A stretch of DNA of 64,000 bases. It comes from Branchiostoma floridae. Its lineage: Eukaryota > Chordata > Leptocardii > Amphioxiformes > Branchiostomatidae. The notes beneath the pieces were generated by a model that was given only the letters and a program-made list of their open reading frames with translations, was not told where the DNA came from and did no database searches. Below are positions 15,001 through 27,000 of this stretch, in pieces. A program made the position numbers and the translations under genes. Positions within the stretch are counted from its first letter, which is position 1. The number at the start of each line of letters is the position of its first letter. The stretch lies in contig NC_049980.1 in assembly GCF_000003815.2 (NCBI RefSeq), forward strand, positions 31,325,470 through 31,389,469. Direction: 5' to 3'.

Positions 15001-18000
15001 TCTTCTCTCTCCAGATGAAAGGTCCCCCCAGGCCCTAATTTAGCCCCTCTGTTTGGACTGTGCAGATGGGATTTTCATTGGAGACTTGTTAGGTGGGATT
15101 GCTGAGGAGATATTTCAGTGGTAGTGTTACTGCAGACTCAGCAGGTGCTGTCAGTGTGAGGTGGTCAGGAGCAGGGTGGGATGTCACAGGGCAGGGCACA
15201 GGGGGATGACTCATTGGGGCCAGGATTTTAACGGGGAGGGGGGGGGGGGGGGTTGGCTGGTTCTGGGCAGAATAGAATACTGTAAATGCAGAAATGTTCG
15301 CGGTGGATTAATGTTCACGGTTTTCGCGGGGACCGCAAACTTAAAACCACCGCAAATATATTATGTTATTAGACTGCAGTCTATGGTGTTACTGCAAAAT
15401 TAAATCCACCGCGAAAAGTCCTTTTTCCCGCTACCGCAAAATTAAATCCCCGCAAACTTAAATGCATTTACAGTAGAATTTTTTGGATAGGANNNNNNNN
15501 NNNNNNNNNNNNNNNNNNNNNNNNNNNNNNNNNNNNNNNNNNNNNNNNNNNNNNNNNNNNNNNNNNNNNNNNNNNNNNNNNNNNNNNNNNNNGATACTGC
15601 ATACAGGAAATAAGGTGTCCGCACTGTCTTTGCTTGTTTCACATGTTGGTTGCAATTGTAGGAGAAAATATTTGAAAAAGAAACCTTTTTTGCTGTGCAA
15701 TGTTGATGATTATCACGGTGGTGAAATCTGATGGACAAAACCACTTCCAAGAATGTTATAGTCATTATAGTCAGCATGTGTCTGCCTATGTCAGCAGTAT
15801 AGCATGTGTAAGTTTAGTCTCGTTGCCAGATTTTTTATTCAGGGCCTTCAGTGCACAAGCTAGCTCTCTTCAGCTTTGTGGCCAAGTCATGCCCCAAAGG
15901 AAATTTTTACCACAGACTATAGCCTGTCTGGCACCCAGGCTCGCCTGTCTGGGCCCTGGAAACAGTCTGGCATACAGGCTACCCCTTGTGGGCCCTGGAA
16001 ACAGTCTGGCGTACAGGCTACCCCTTGTAGGCCCTTTAGACAGTCTGGCATCCAGGCTAGTGTAGTTGTGACTGAAGGCCAAACTAATGTTGTTGTGTTA
16101 GCAGTGCCTAACTGCATTCAGGACATTCCCCCTGACTGTGGGATGTTTCTGTTGGGACCTAATTGTCACATACCTAGGGTGTAGGAATTGGAAGCAGGCT
16201 GCTGAAAGGATGCTTGCATAGACAAAGCAGTCTGACGATGTTTGGGGTAGCCTGGTCGCCATTCTCCTCTGGTCGGCTTAGGGGTGTTTTACCTGGCCCA
16301 GTCTGCTAAGCATCGCCCTTTTTCTGTCAGCCTATCTTTTTTTGCTGGACTTTTGAGTTTTCGCTGTAAATTAAACCAATCCCATAAATTTCTTCCCCGG
16401 CATGCACTTATGACCTGGGCAGGCTTGATAGTACACTCCCAGCGCCATAGACATAGCAGCGAGCTCCTGATGGTATGGTTACCGGGCCTTGTTTTGGCCA
16501 ACATGCTTTTAATAGTATGAAGTGCTGTATATACTTGTATGTTGGCATAAAAATGTATGACAGTGTATGAAAGTTTTTCAAGAGGGCACCTTCAAAGTCA
16601 CAACTGAATTTCAACTTTTAAAGAAATTTGAAAGGTCAGCATTTTTCTCAACATAGAGAAAATGTCATCATTGATGATGATTTGATGAAACAATGACAAG
16701 GCATTATTTTAGTCTTGGGACCTTCCCTGCGTTGAACTTGTCTAAGAAATTGTGTCCCTTCCAAGTTTTCATTTCAGCCCACAACTCTCTATTAGTCATG
16801 TCACAGGAAGTCCAAGCAGGAACAGAAACACGTACATACAAGGAAGAAAACAAGGTCGAAAGCTATGGTCATAAAGATATAGTCATATGAAGTCTGAATA
16901 CACTCGCTACCGTAAAAAAAAAGAAGAGTTTCCCCGGTTGTAATCAGATGGGTAACCCACATACCCAGGCTACCTTAAACTTGAAGATAGAGAACTTCCA
17001 GGTGCCATCCATGTAAGGGGAGGATGACAAGAAACATAAGTCATAAGCTAATCTCCAGGCAGATCATTTGTTGGCAAGATTGTCATGGTTTCTGACTGCC
17101 TGCCAAGATATCACACATATATATATTAACCCCTTTAAATAGATCTTGGTTGTCAGTCAGAGACTGTGACAGTCATGATTTTGCTTCCAAAGATCTGCTT
17201 CGAATTGGAGATACATGTAAATGTAGAAATGTGGGCAGTGGTTTTATGTTTACAGTTTTCGCAGTGGCCACTTCACTGCGAGTTTAAAACCACTGCAAAA
17301 ATTTATCCACGGTAGTAAGAAACTACAGTGCATGGTCCTATCGGGAACTAAAAACCGCCGCAAACAGTTCTTTTTCCCGCTACTGCGAAGTTATCTTAAG
17401 AGGAATAGGACTGGGGGTTTTCCTTGGTGATTCATATGTGAGTTTCCCAGGAAAACAGACAGCTTAATATTCCAGACCCCATGTATGAGGCAGTGTGACA
17501 GGATGTGACGATCAGCATTACTACTGGTTTATACAACAGGAAACTGATCCATGACTTTACTTTCTTCTCTTCCCTCCCAGGGGACATCTCAGGAAGAGGC
17601 TCGCCACCCCCGTACTCATTGGTACCACCCAGCTCAGATGTAAGTACCAGATGTGTGGACCTTGTGGGCTAAACCATTTTTGGGGGGTGGTATACTGGTG
17701 TGTTGTATGCTGTACTTGGCAGGGTGACAGACTAGCACCAGGGTTATCTAAACCTGTCACTCCCACTAGCAACTTCTCAGTTCAGGAGAGGATCGTTTGC
17801 TGACAGATCTGGGGACTGACGCAAGGTCTTTGCAGAACTATTTAAAGTAAGACTTACTAAGAGGAAATGAAGGAAAAGGGATGTTATAATAAGAGGTTTA
17901 CAAGATCAAGATCAGGTTTATACAAATGCTGAAATTCTAGGCTATTGGCATATATTACATGAAGGTACGGTATTTTTTTATTCTTTTGTCTCCTTTCAAC

Positions 18001-21000
18001 CTTTTGTGTAAATAGTACGTTAACTTTTCATTGTACCTCTCCTTACGAAGGATTTGCCATTAACTTCTTTGTGTCAAGCTCTTTTCTTTGTACGTGTGAA
18101 TCAGTAACCAGGGACTTATTGTAAAAAGTCAAAAGAAACTTTGGTCATTATTTTTCTGAACAATGTACAGTACTCTTACTTGTATCTAACAGGTACAGTA
18201 CTACCTGACTATTTAAAAATAACAGGAACCAAAATGTGGAGTATAGTTTCGCAAGAGTTTTTAAGGGGCTGTAAAGACATGCAAGTTATACTACTGTAGG
18301 CCATGTTCATTATCACACTGACAGGTGCTACACTTGTGTTACCCTGTCACCACCCCTGTCCTTGCCTCTTTCTTTATATGTGTGAATCAGTAACCAGGGA
18401 CTTATTGTTAAAAGTCCAAAGAAACTTCAGTCCTTATTTTTACTGAACAATGTACAGCACTACCTGACATAGTGACTAGGTAAAAATAACAGGATCCAAA
18501 ATGTTGAGTGTAGTTTTTCAAGACTTTGGTAGAGTAGTGATGGTAGTTGTTAGGAGAAGTACAACATATTATAATGGGCCATGTCAATTATCACACTGAC
18601 AGGCGCTACACTTGTGCTACCCTGTCACCACCCCAGTCCTTGCCTCCCAGGTAGTGTACCCCCCTCTCCCCTGCCTGTCCTATTGACCCAGCAGTGGTCC
18701 TGTCTGTAACTCATTACCAGCTCATGAGCCCAGGCGCTGGGCAGACTTGTTAATTCTCTCACCACCATATATGGCTGGGTGCTATAACTGTGCCCATCCT
18801 GTCCAGTGGCCCAGCCCCTCACAGTTGTACAGTACATACATGTAGAGGCAGGGTCTGGTGGTGGCTGGTGCTGGGAGTACTGTGTGCTGGGGATTAAGTA
18901 TGTGTGTTCAGGGGATACATAAGTCTGCTTAGATCTTGGTTGTATGTTGATCAAGTTTATTTTTTCCAAACTTGAACTCTTTATTTGCAAGTTGCATGAC
19001 ATTTCTTTCAAAGTAGGCTTTTTGGCATTGCTATGGCATACACATGTACTGTACCTTATGTGTTCAGGGGATATAGTCTACTAAGTTTGGTTGTATGTTG
19101 ATCAAGATTTTTTTTACGAACTCTTTGTTGTATGGCTTTTGTTTAGTTTAGACAATTTTATGGCATATTCTCTGCATAATTTGTGTTCTTTGGATGTGGT
19201 TTACTTTAGGTTAGCTTCTACATGTACATGTGTGTACAAAGTTTAGCAAGATTTTTTTTAAATTTCTTTCAAACAGAAATGCTTTGTTGCATGGCTTTTT
19301 TTTCAAAACTGTATAAGAGTAAGATATTTAAAAGAAAGGCAAAGAGTAAGACATGCTCATGTACTGTATCTCGTCTTAGGTTATCTGGGATTGATTTAAT
19401 CATTGCATTGCAGAGTATTTTCTTATCATGATAGGGATACAGCATAAATGAAGACATTGTTTTCGTTGGCCTTTGTATATGTCTAACCTCAGTTTTTTCC
19501 ACAATGTCATTTACCAACTCAGACGAACTTTCGTGTCTAACCTCAGTTTTTGTTCCCACAGCACATTTCCTCTGTCACCAACTTGATCGACTACTTGTGT
19601 CGCCTCCAGGTAAGAAGTTAATGGTTTTCATTTCCTTTCACTGAAACTTGATATGATAAGTGTAAGGGGACATCCTGGTACATTTCATCTCCCTGATTTC
19701 TTTGGCCCTGCATTTGACAACATTTTAACAAGAATGCCCAACTTAATTGCACAAAAGTCAAAATTTAGTCTCTTTCAGTCTTTGGTTTCCCTGAGAAGTA
19801 CAGTTGATGAATATAAGGCTTACTAAAATTTTCAAAAAGAAAAAACTTTCTGATTCAATACCTTTAACTGAAATATAGGCTACCAGTTTTCCATTGGTTA
19901 CAGGGTTAGGCACTAGGGGGTCCCTTCCAAGCAGAGGTTCGGCTCTGGCTGTTTTACGTGTTTTTAGCCGTTTTTATTGGGCTTTCTATTCATTAGGCTT
20001 TCTATTTTGTATCGTTTTCTTTACGTCTTGCGGCCAACCATGTTTGCATGTCAAGAAAACGGTACAAAATAGAAAGCCAGATAAAAATGGCTAAAAACAA
20101 GAAAGAAAAAACAGGAGCTAAACCTCTGAGAGTAGCAAGGGGATGGTTGATATCCTTCCCCCGAAATGATAACTCTACAAGCAGAGGTTAGGCTCCTGCT
20201 TTTTTTTTTTTTAGTTTTTTTTGTTGTCATTTTTTGGGGGCTTTCTGTTTTGTTATGTTTCTTAATGTCCGCCAGCCTAACCTGTGTGGGGACTGACCCC
20301 AGAGCGGACATCAAGAGGCATATCAAAGTAGAAAGCCAGATAAATATGACTAAAAAAACGTCAAAAAACAGCCGAAGCCTAACCTCTACTTGAAGAGTAA
20401 GAGAAAGGGGAAGAAACTCCATCTGATAAGTGTATAGGGAGCAGTTTTAATCCTGTGCTGGGTCAGAGCTAGCCTGGAGGAGTGTGTAGATCATGTGTCT
20501 CAGCTAAAAATGACAAAAAAACATCTTAAAAATAGCCGGAGCCAAACCTCTGCTTGGAGAGTAACTCCACATGATACTTAGTGTATAGGGAGCAGTTTTA
20601 ATCCTGTGCTGGGTCAGTGCTAGCCTGGAGGAGTGAGTAGATCATGTGTCCCAGCTGTGCAGGAGAGGGGAGAGAATGTACAGATAAGCAGGGATGTCTG
20701 CAGGGGATGACATGATGTGGGAAGACGTGGGGAGCACTGTAAAACTCGAAACGTTCGCGGCAGTTTTATTTACACGTTTTAGCTCCTCTGGGAATTCACA
20801 ACACCCCAAATATCCGTCTCACATGCATTACACAATTGTTTCAACAGCTAAACTTGAAATACCACGAAAACCTCCTTTTTGCCTTCTACGGAGAAGTTGA
20901 ACCATCGCGAAAGTAAATGAATTTACAGTAAGACAGGGGAAGTAAGATGTTGAAGGGCATCCCTGGTGTGGAGAGGCAGATTTCCTGTTACAGCTTCTCA

Positions 21001-24000
21001 AGTTTCTGAGATTACCTTCAAAAGGTGTTGTTCTCTTCCAGAAGGCTTTTCTTCTGTACTTGGGTACATGTCGACATGCAACTTTTGAAGAAAGTGTTTG
21101 TTTTGTTACTTCTGACAGTAGTCTCTTTGTTTTTCAGTCATGTTTTGTAAGTTGTAGTGAAAGTGTTATTAATTGACTTTTCCTTTCATTTGTCCCTACA
21201 GTCCACCATCTCACAGCAGGACACTGCATTAGAAAGGTGAGCTTCTTTTTTCCTTTATGGGGATTACTACATAGCCTGGTTACCAAACCCCAGCCCGATC
21301 TCAAGTATCTATCGTGCAGGGGTCTGGCCGGATGGGATAGGAACTCTTCTCAATTTTGCACCTTATAGTGGGCAAAAAACCCCACCAATAGAACAACACA
21401 GGATCAGCAGGAGGTAATTACACCTCTGCCATGATTGGTTAAAGACCCCCAACTGTACTATTTGAATCCATAACGTAGCTGATTCGCTACTGTGATAGCC
21501 TGCTGACCAACTGTGGTGTGTTGTAGCTGGCTACCTGTGGTGAGAGTGGTCATCAATCCTAGGTTCTCCTCCCACTGATCAACGGGCCTTCAAGAACCTT
21601 TCTACAGCCATGTTGCCAGACCCCAACACGAAAGATATATCTTGAGGTTGGGGTATGGAATCCAGGCTAATTACTACATTGTGTACATTTTTATTGATTT
21701 TCTTGTCCTAAGCAAACTGGGTCATTTGGCTGGAGATCTTCACATCTTCGCGGAGATAAGGTAAAGCTACAAGCTGTAGCATACCTAATCTCCAAGCAGA
21801 TGTAAGGATCCTACTCATTCTTGATCTAGGTTTCCAAGTCATTTAGTGCTATCACTTTCCGTAGTATTGGATCTTTTGATAGGTCACTTTTTACTGAAAC
21901 ATAAAGGTCTAAAAGCTCTGAAACAACTTACAGTTGTGACCCAAGAAGACTTAGGCTTAGTAAACTCAGGTGACAGGTCTCAATGATCCTTGATGCTTGT
22001 GTTAACCAATAAATGGGAAAAAAAATCATTTAGAGGGCCACAAAAAAGGGGTCACATTGGCAAGGTGGTTCTAATGTAAAGGTGCTCAATTATTAAGATT
22101 TGGTTGTATTCCGGGGCAAAAGCTGCTTGAAATACAATGAATGAAGTCTCTACAAATTTAAACTTGGGGCTATCACAATGTTAATGTTCCCTACAGTACA
22201 AATGTAGGTTCTGATCAAAGAAGACTGAATTCTTCAGAGATCTCTCTAGAGTTTAATAGAAGTCTCTGTAATTATGTTGTTTCCTGGGGCATACAGTCGT
22301 TCGGTCTAGTTTATTTGTTAGGGGAAATTTGCTGGCCGGCGTTCACACCTCCAAGGGTTTCCTGGCAGCTCCTTGTGAAGTCCTGAGGTCCATGTGTGGG
22401 ACCCTGGCCTCCCACAGCTGTGCTGTCACTCAGGTTTGCTCAGGACCCAAATCCAAGTCTGTCCGTGAGAACTGGTGTGCTCACGGGGAGGTGCGAAGTT
22501 CACATGTAAATACCATCATAAGGGCTGCGAAGTGGAGTCCTGTGTGGCTTTATGAAGGATTGAAGAAACAAGTCTGTGACTGACATAAAAAATCATCTCG
22601 CTTTCGTAGTAGGAACAACCAAAGGATTTATTCTAAGTTCAAGGACAGTTTTTCTTTTCTATTTGCTTTTGGACAGACGAGGACAATGTGGCACTGCACT
22701 CAAGTTTGAAACTTATATTAACTTATATTATATACACGGTACAGACAGAAGGTAAAGGTAGTCTTTTACCTCCCCGACCGAAGTCAGGTACCATTACACC
22801 TGGTGAAGTGAGGAAAGTCGTGTAGAGTGCCTTTCCCAAGGGCACGTCGGGGGCACATGTAAACACAATCGTAAGGGCTGCGAAGTGGAGAGTCTAGTGT
22901 CTTTATGAAGGATTTGAACAAGGAGGTTGATTTGAAGAAACAAGTCTGTGACTGTCATCAAAAATCATCTCAATATGGCAGTGAGAAAAGTCAAAGGATT
23001 ATTCCAAGTTCAACGGCAGTTCAAGATGTCTATCGTCGCATTATTGCAATGAGAACAAAAAAGGAATACTCCCATCATTATTACTTGCTTGTGAACTTGA
23101 TGTGTCTATGAAAAGGGTACTAGTAGTTCGCTGACAGGACTCTGCTTTAGGCCTTCAAGTACATCTGTGCGAGAAGTGCTGAGTGTCATATAAAACATCA
23201 AAACTCATCGCCTTTTTATTGGGGTGAAGGATTATTCCAAAATGTTGCATGACCTACTTCTAGTTATGTTGTTAAAATAACCCTGATAAAACTGTTCCCA
23301 CCACAATGATAAGGTGATGAGTTTTTATGTTTAATTGACACTCAGCACTTTTTTTGATGGGTTCGATTATGGTCAGCAGTTTTTGCACAGATTTGTTTAT
23401 TATCAAGGCCCAGACCCAGAGTTGTGTCATCAAGAACCTGTTTGTTCATAAAGACATGTGAAGTTCACAAGTCAGTACCATGGGGTTAATCTTTTTATCT
23501 GTTTTGCGCGTTATCACCACATTGACAACTTTTGAAAATGGACAGAAACTTTGCGCAGGAGTCCTGTGCTTCCATTGTGGAATGAGTTTGAAAATAGTGC
23601 CAAAATTCATTTTCTATCATTTTCATCCATGTTTGCCCAGCTCAGTTTTCCTGTCACTGCTTTGCAGTGGGGCCCTATGGCAATGTTGACAGAAGACTTG
23701 TTTATTGTTTCCTTTTTAACCAATTGATTGTGTGCAGCAAGAAGCTGTAAACTTTAGTGAAACAAAAACAATCTCATTCTTTGGCACCCATCAAAGCTAA
23801 TATCTCTACATTACAGTCCTCAACTTTGTGTTCAGTATTTTAAAAGTTGATACTTCTGCTAGTACTCTTAGTCTATATGTTAGGTTCATCGGTTTAGGTT
23901 GTCCACAGCTTTCACTCGTCACATTAATCCCAGATGAAGCCCTTTACGCAAGAACATTCCAAGACACAAGGACATATGAAGGTCGTGTATCTGTCAGAAG

Positions 24001-27000
24001 ATATGTGTCAAGTTCACAGGCGACCACATCCCTCCAATATCTCCATGGAAACATGCAGTCTGCAGTTACCAACTGTTACGTAATTGATCCTTCAAGGCCA
24101 CATCGTTGTCCTTTATTGGTTCTCGCCGTATCTCGTATGTTATAAAATGCTGATAACCTGCAAGATCACTGAAAAATCAATGTGGAGGTGGTCCTTATGT
24201 AGAGGTTTGACTGTATATCAATGGCCAGGCGGTCCTTATGTAGAGGTGGTCACTTGTACAGGTTTGACTGTATATCAATGGCCAGGCGGTCCTTATGTAG
24301 AGGTGGTCACTAGTACAGGTTTGACTGTATTTTGATTACCAGGTGGTCCTTCTGGTTTGACTGTATGTCAGTGTTCATATTCATTGTGGTCCTTATGTAG
24401 AGGTGGTTACTTACATGTTAAAGGTTTGGCTGTATATCAATGGTCAGGTGGTCCTTATGTAGGGGTGGTTACTAGTACATGATTGACTGTATATCAATGA
24501 CCAGATGATCCTTTAATATGTAGAGGTGGTCACTTGAACAGGTTTGACTGTTTCCCCAAACATGAGCCCTAGTTGTTATCTGCGTGTGTTGTCTATCTGT
24601 GTTGTAGAGGTGGTCACTTGAAAGTTGTTTGACTGTATACATGTCAATAAGTTGTTCCTTGTGTGAGGAAGTCAGTTGTACAGGCTTGACTGTATATCAA
24701 TGGCCAGGTGGTCCTAATGGCAGAGGTGCATGGTCACTTGTACAGGTTTGACTGTTTTCCCAAACATGGGCCCTAGTTTTTATCCGCGTGTGTTGTCTAT
24801 CTGTGTTGGTAAGCCTGACCCATCTGTCAGCATCTGACTGCTGTGGGCTCGCCCTAGCCAACCTGTCAGGACAAATTTCCTGTCTTAACACCAGCTGTCA
24901 GTCGAACAGCATCTTTTCTTAAGTCTTAGAATCAGAGGGCTTTTCTTAGGTCTTAAGCAGGGCTGTCTCCAAGACCCGTCCTTCCGGCCCGAAAATTTGC
25001 TTCTTGGGAAGGACAAAGTTTCACCCTGTTTATCCAGAAAAGTTCAACTTCAGCCCACTCGATTGAAACATTATCATATCAAAACTTAATATGCTAGCCC
25101 GTATTGTTAGTTTTTAGCAATTAGGATGTTAAGTTTGAATCTATACATTTATTTTGTTCTTTGTATAATAGTTGCTGCCACACATTGTTTTGTGTACAAT
25201 TGTTGTTCAATAATCCAAGGAAGTTCATTCATTCACTGGCAAGAAACTGATGAAAATGCGCCAAGATAAGGCCATATGTCACCCCTGGTAAAATAAGATA
25301 AAAACAAACAAACAAACAAAATGTATATGTTCATAAGCTCAAAATGACAGATTTGGCAACGAAAAGTGAAACCAAACAATGAGTGGGATGGAAAAAATTG
25401 AAAGCTTGTGACAGCCCTGGTCTTCAGATTGGTTTCATCCTGACTACGATATCGCATGGGTGTCGTATTTGTTGACATTCCATTCACGTGAAGAGAAAAA
25501 CATTTGCCTAGACGACAACATTCATACCAGTCCTATAGTCCCAGGGAGTCCTTGTTTATGTTGGTGTCAATGTTTTTGCCTGCGGCAGTGGAGGAATAGT
25601 AGTATATTAAAGCAGCATCGGTAGCACTGTGCACCAAATGTAACTGTCCGTTATGTCACCTCGCATTTTCTGTAAGTCCCCAGCTGTAAATTTTCTCCCA
25701 CTGATTCCTTAGAAGCCAGTGTACATGTTGTTGATTTTTGTTGTCATTGTAAGTTGAAGAATTCAGTTTCATGTCACGAACTTCAGATTTTTTGGATGGA
25801 CATCAAGCAAATTTTTGCCTTGGAAGGGAAGGACGGGTGCTGGAGACAACCCTGATACAAGGACCGGAAGCTAAATTGAAAAAGTCTTGATAAAAAAAAC
25901 TTAAAGCATCCAGAGCACTTTGCACCGATGTAACAATTCAGTTTCATGTCACGAACTTCAGATTTTTTGGATGGACATCAAGAAAATTTTTGTCTCGGAA
26001 GGGAAGGACGGGTGCTGGAGACAACCCTGATATTACAAGGACTTGAAAAAGTCTTGTAAAAAGTCTTAGATCATCGGGAGCACTTTGCACTGATGTAACA
26101 GTGATGTCGCCTCATATTTTCTGTAGGGACAAGGTTCAGGCCAAACCGGTGCAATGGCCTAGTGGTTAGAGTGTTCGCCTTGCATTCTGTACTCAGGTCG
26201 TGAGTTCGATCCCCGGCCGAGTCATACCAAAGACTTTAAAAATGGTACATGCTGCTTTCTCTGCTTAGCACTCAGCACTAATGAGGAAGAGTATGGAAGT
26301 TAAACACACATCACTACCAGCGGACCAGCCCCCTGCTGTAGTGACTTGCACATGTGTGGCCCAAGGGCTACAGAAATGGAGATGGGCGCCACGCCACCCC
26401 TACGCATCTGTTACTGATGTACGGGCAACTTTAACTTTAACAAGGTTCAGCCTTCAGAAGCTAACTTGAGAAAGTCTTTTAAACAAGTTTTAAAGCTTTG
26501 TGAGCACTTTGCACTGATGTAACCGTGATGTCGCGTTGTGTTTCTGTAGGTACAAGGTTCAGTTGATGGAACCTAACTTGAGAAAGTCTTTATAAAAAAA
26601 GACTTAAAGCATCTGGTCCAGGAGTACTCTGCACTGATGTAACGGTTAAGTCACGTTGTGTTTTCTGTAGGTACAAGGTTCAGTTGCTGGAAGCCAAATT
26701 GAGAAAGTTGATGGAAGCTAACTTGAGAAAATCTTTTATAAAAAGTCTCAAAGCATGTGGTCCAGGAGTACAGTACTTTGCAGTGATGTAACCGTGATGT
26801 CGCCTTGTGTTTCCTGTAGGTACAAGGTTCAGCCGTTGGAAGCTAACTTGAGAAAGTCTTTTAATAAAAGTCTTACAGCTTCGAGAGCACTTTGCACTGA
26901 TATAACCATGAAGTCACCTTGTGTTTTTTGTAGGTATACAACAAGTTTCAGCTGCTGGAAACTACTAGTAACTTTAGAAAGTCTTTTCAAAAAAGCACTT

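Larger units (their letters stand above)
12453..17580 (+). other. Large Rho GEF intron
   Basis: No exon is supported between 12453 and 17580. Identified contents are the repeats at 13500-13740, 14281-14311, 15278-15475, 15925-16060 and 17212-17394, plus an N-gap at 15493-15592. The rest is unassigned. Confidence 0.55.
6089..17639 (+). other. Ser/Pro-rich linker exons of the Rho GEF
   Basis: Exons 6089-6256, 7845-8017, 9597-9665, 12362-12452 and 17581-17639 encode low-complexity, phosphorylation-prone sequence (for example SRSVSSVGEHGSGSHLSP, HSKSDSVSPTEQEHRSFK and RGSPPPYSLVPPSSD). The 69-nt exon 9597-9665 encodes a hydrophobic LSLALLQAFSLIPLRP segment that differs from its neighbours. It has good splice sites and phase 0/0 but no family support. 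It could be a cassette exon or a false call. Confidence 0.6.

Noticed and set aside
24179..24760. CRISPR-like array
   Set aside because: Regular units of about 60 bp without unique spacers and eukaryotic context; it is a minisatellite.
26149..26226. Functional tRNA gene
   Set aside because: A and B boxes are present but they head a 300-bp element with target duplications, so it is a SINE.
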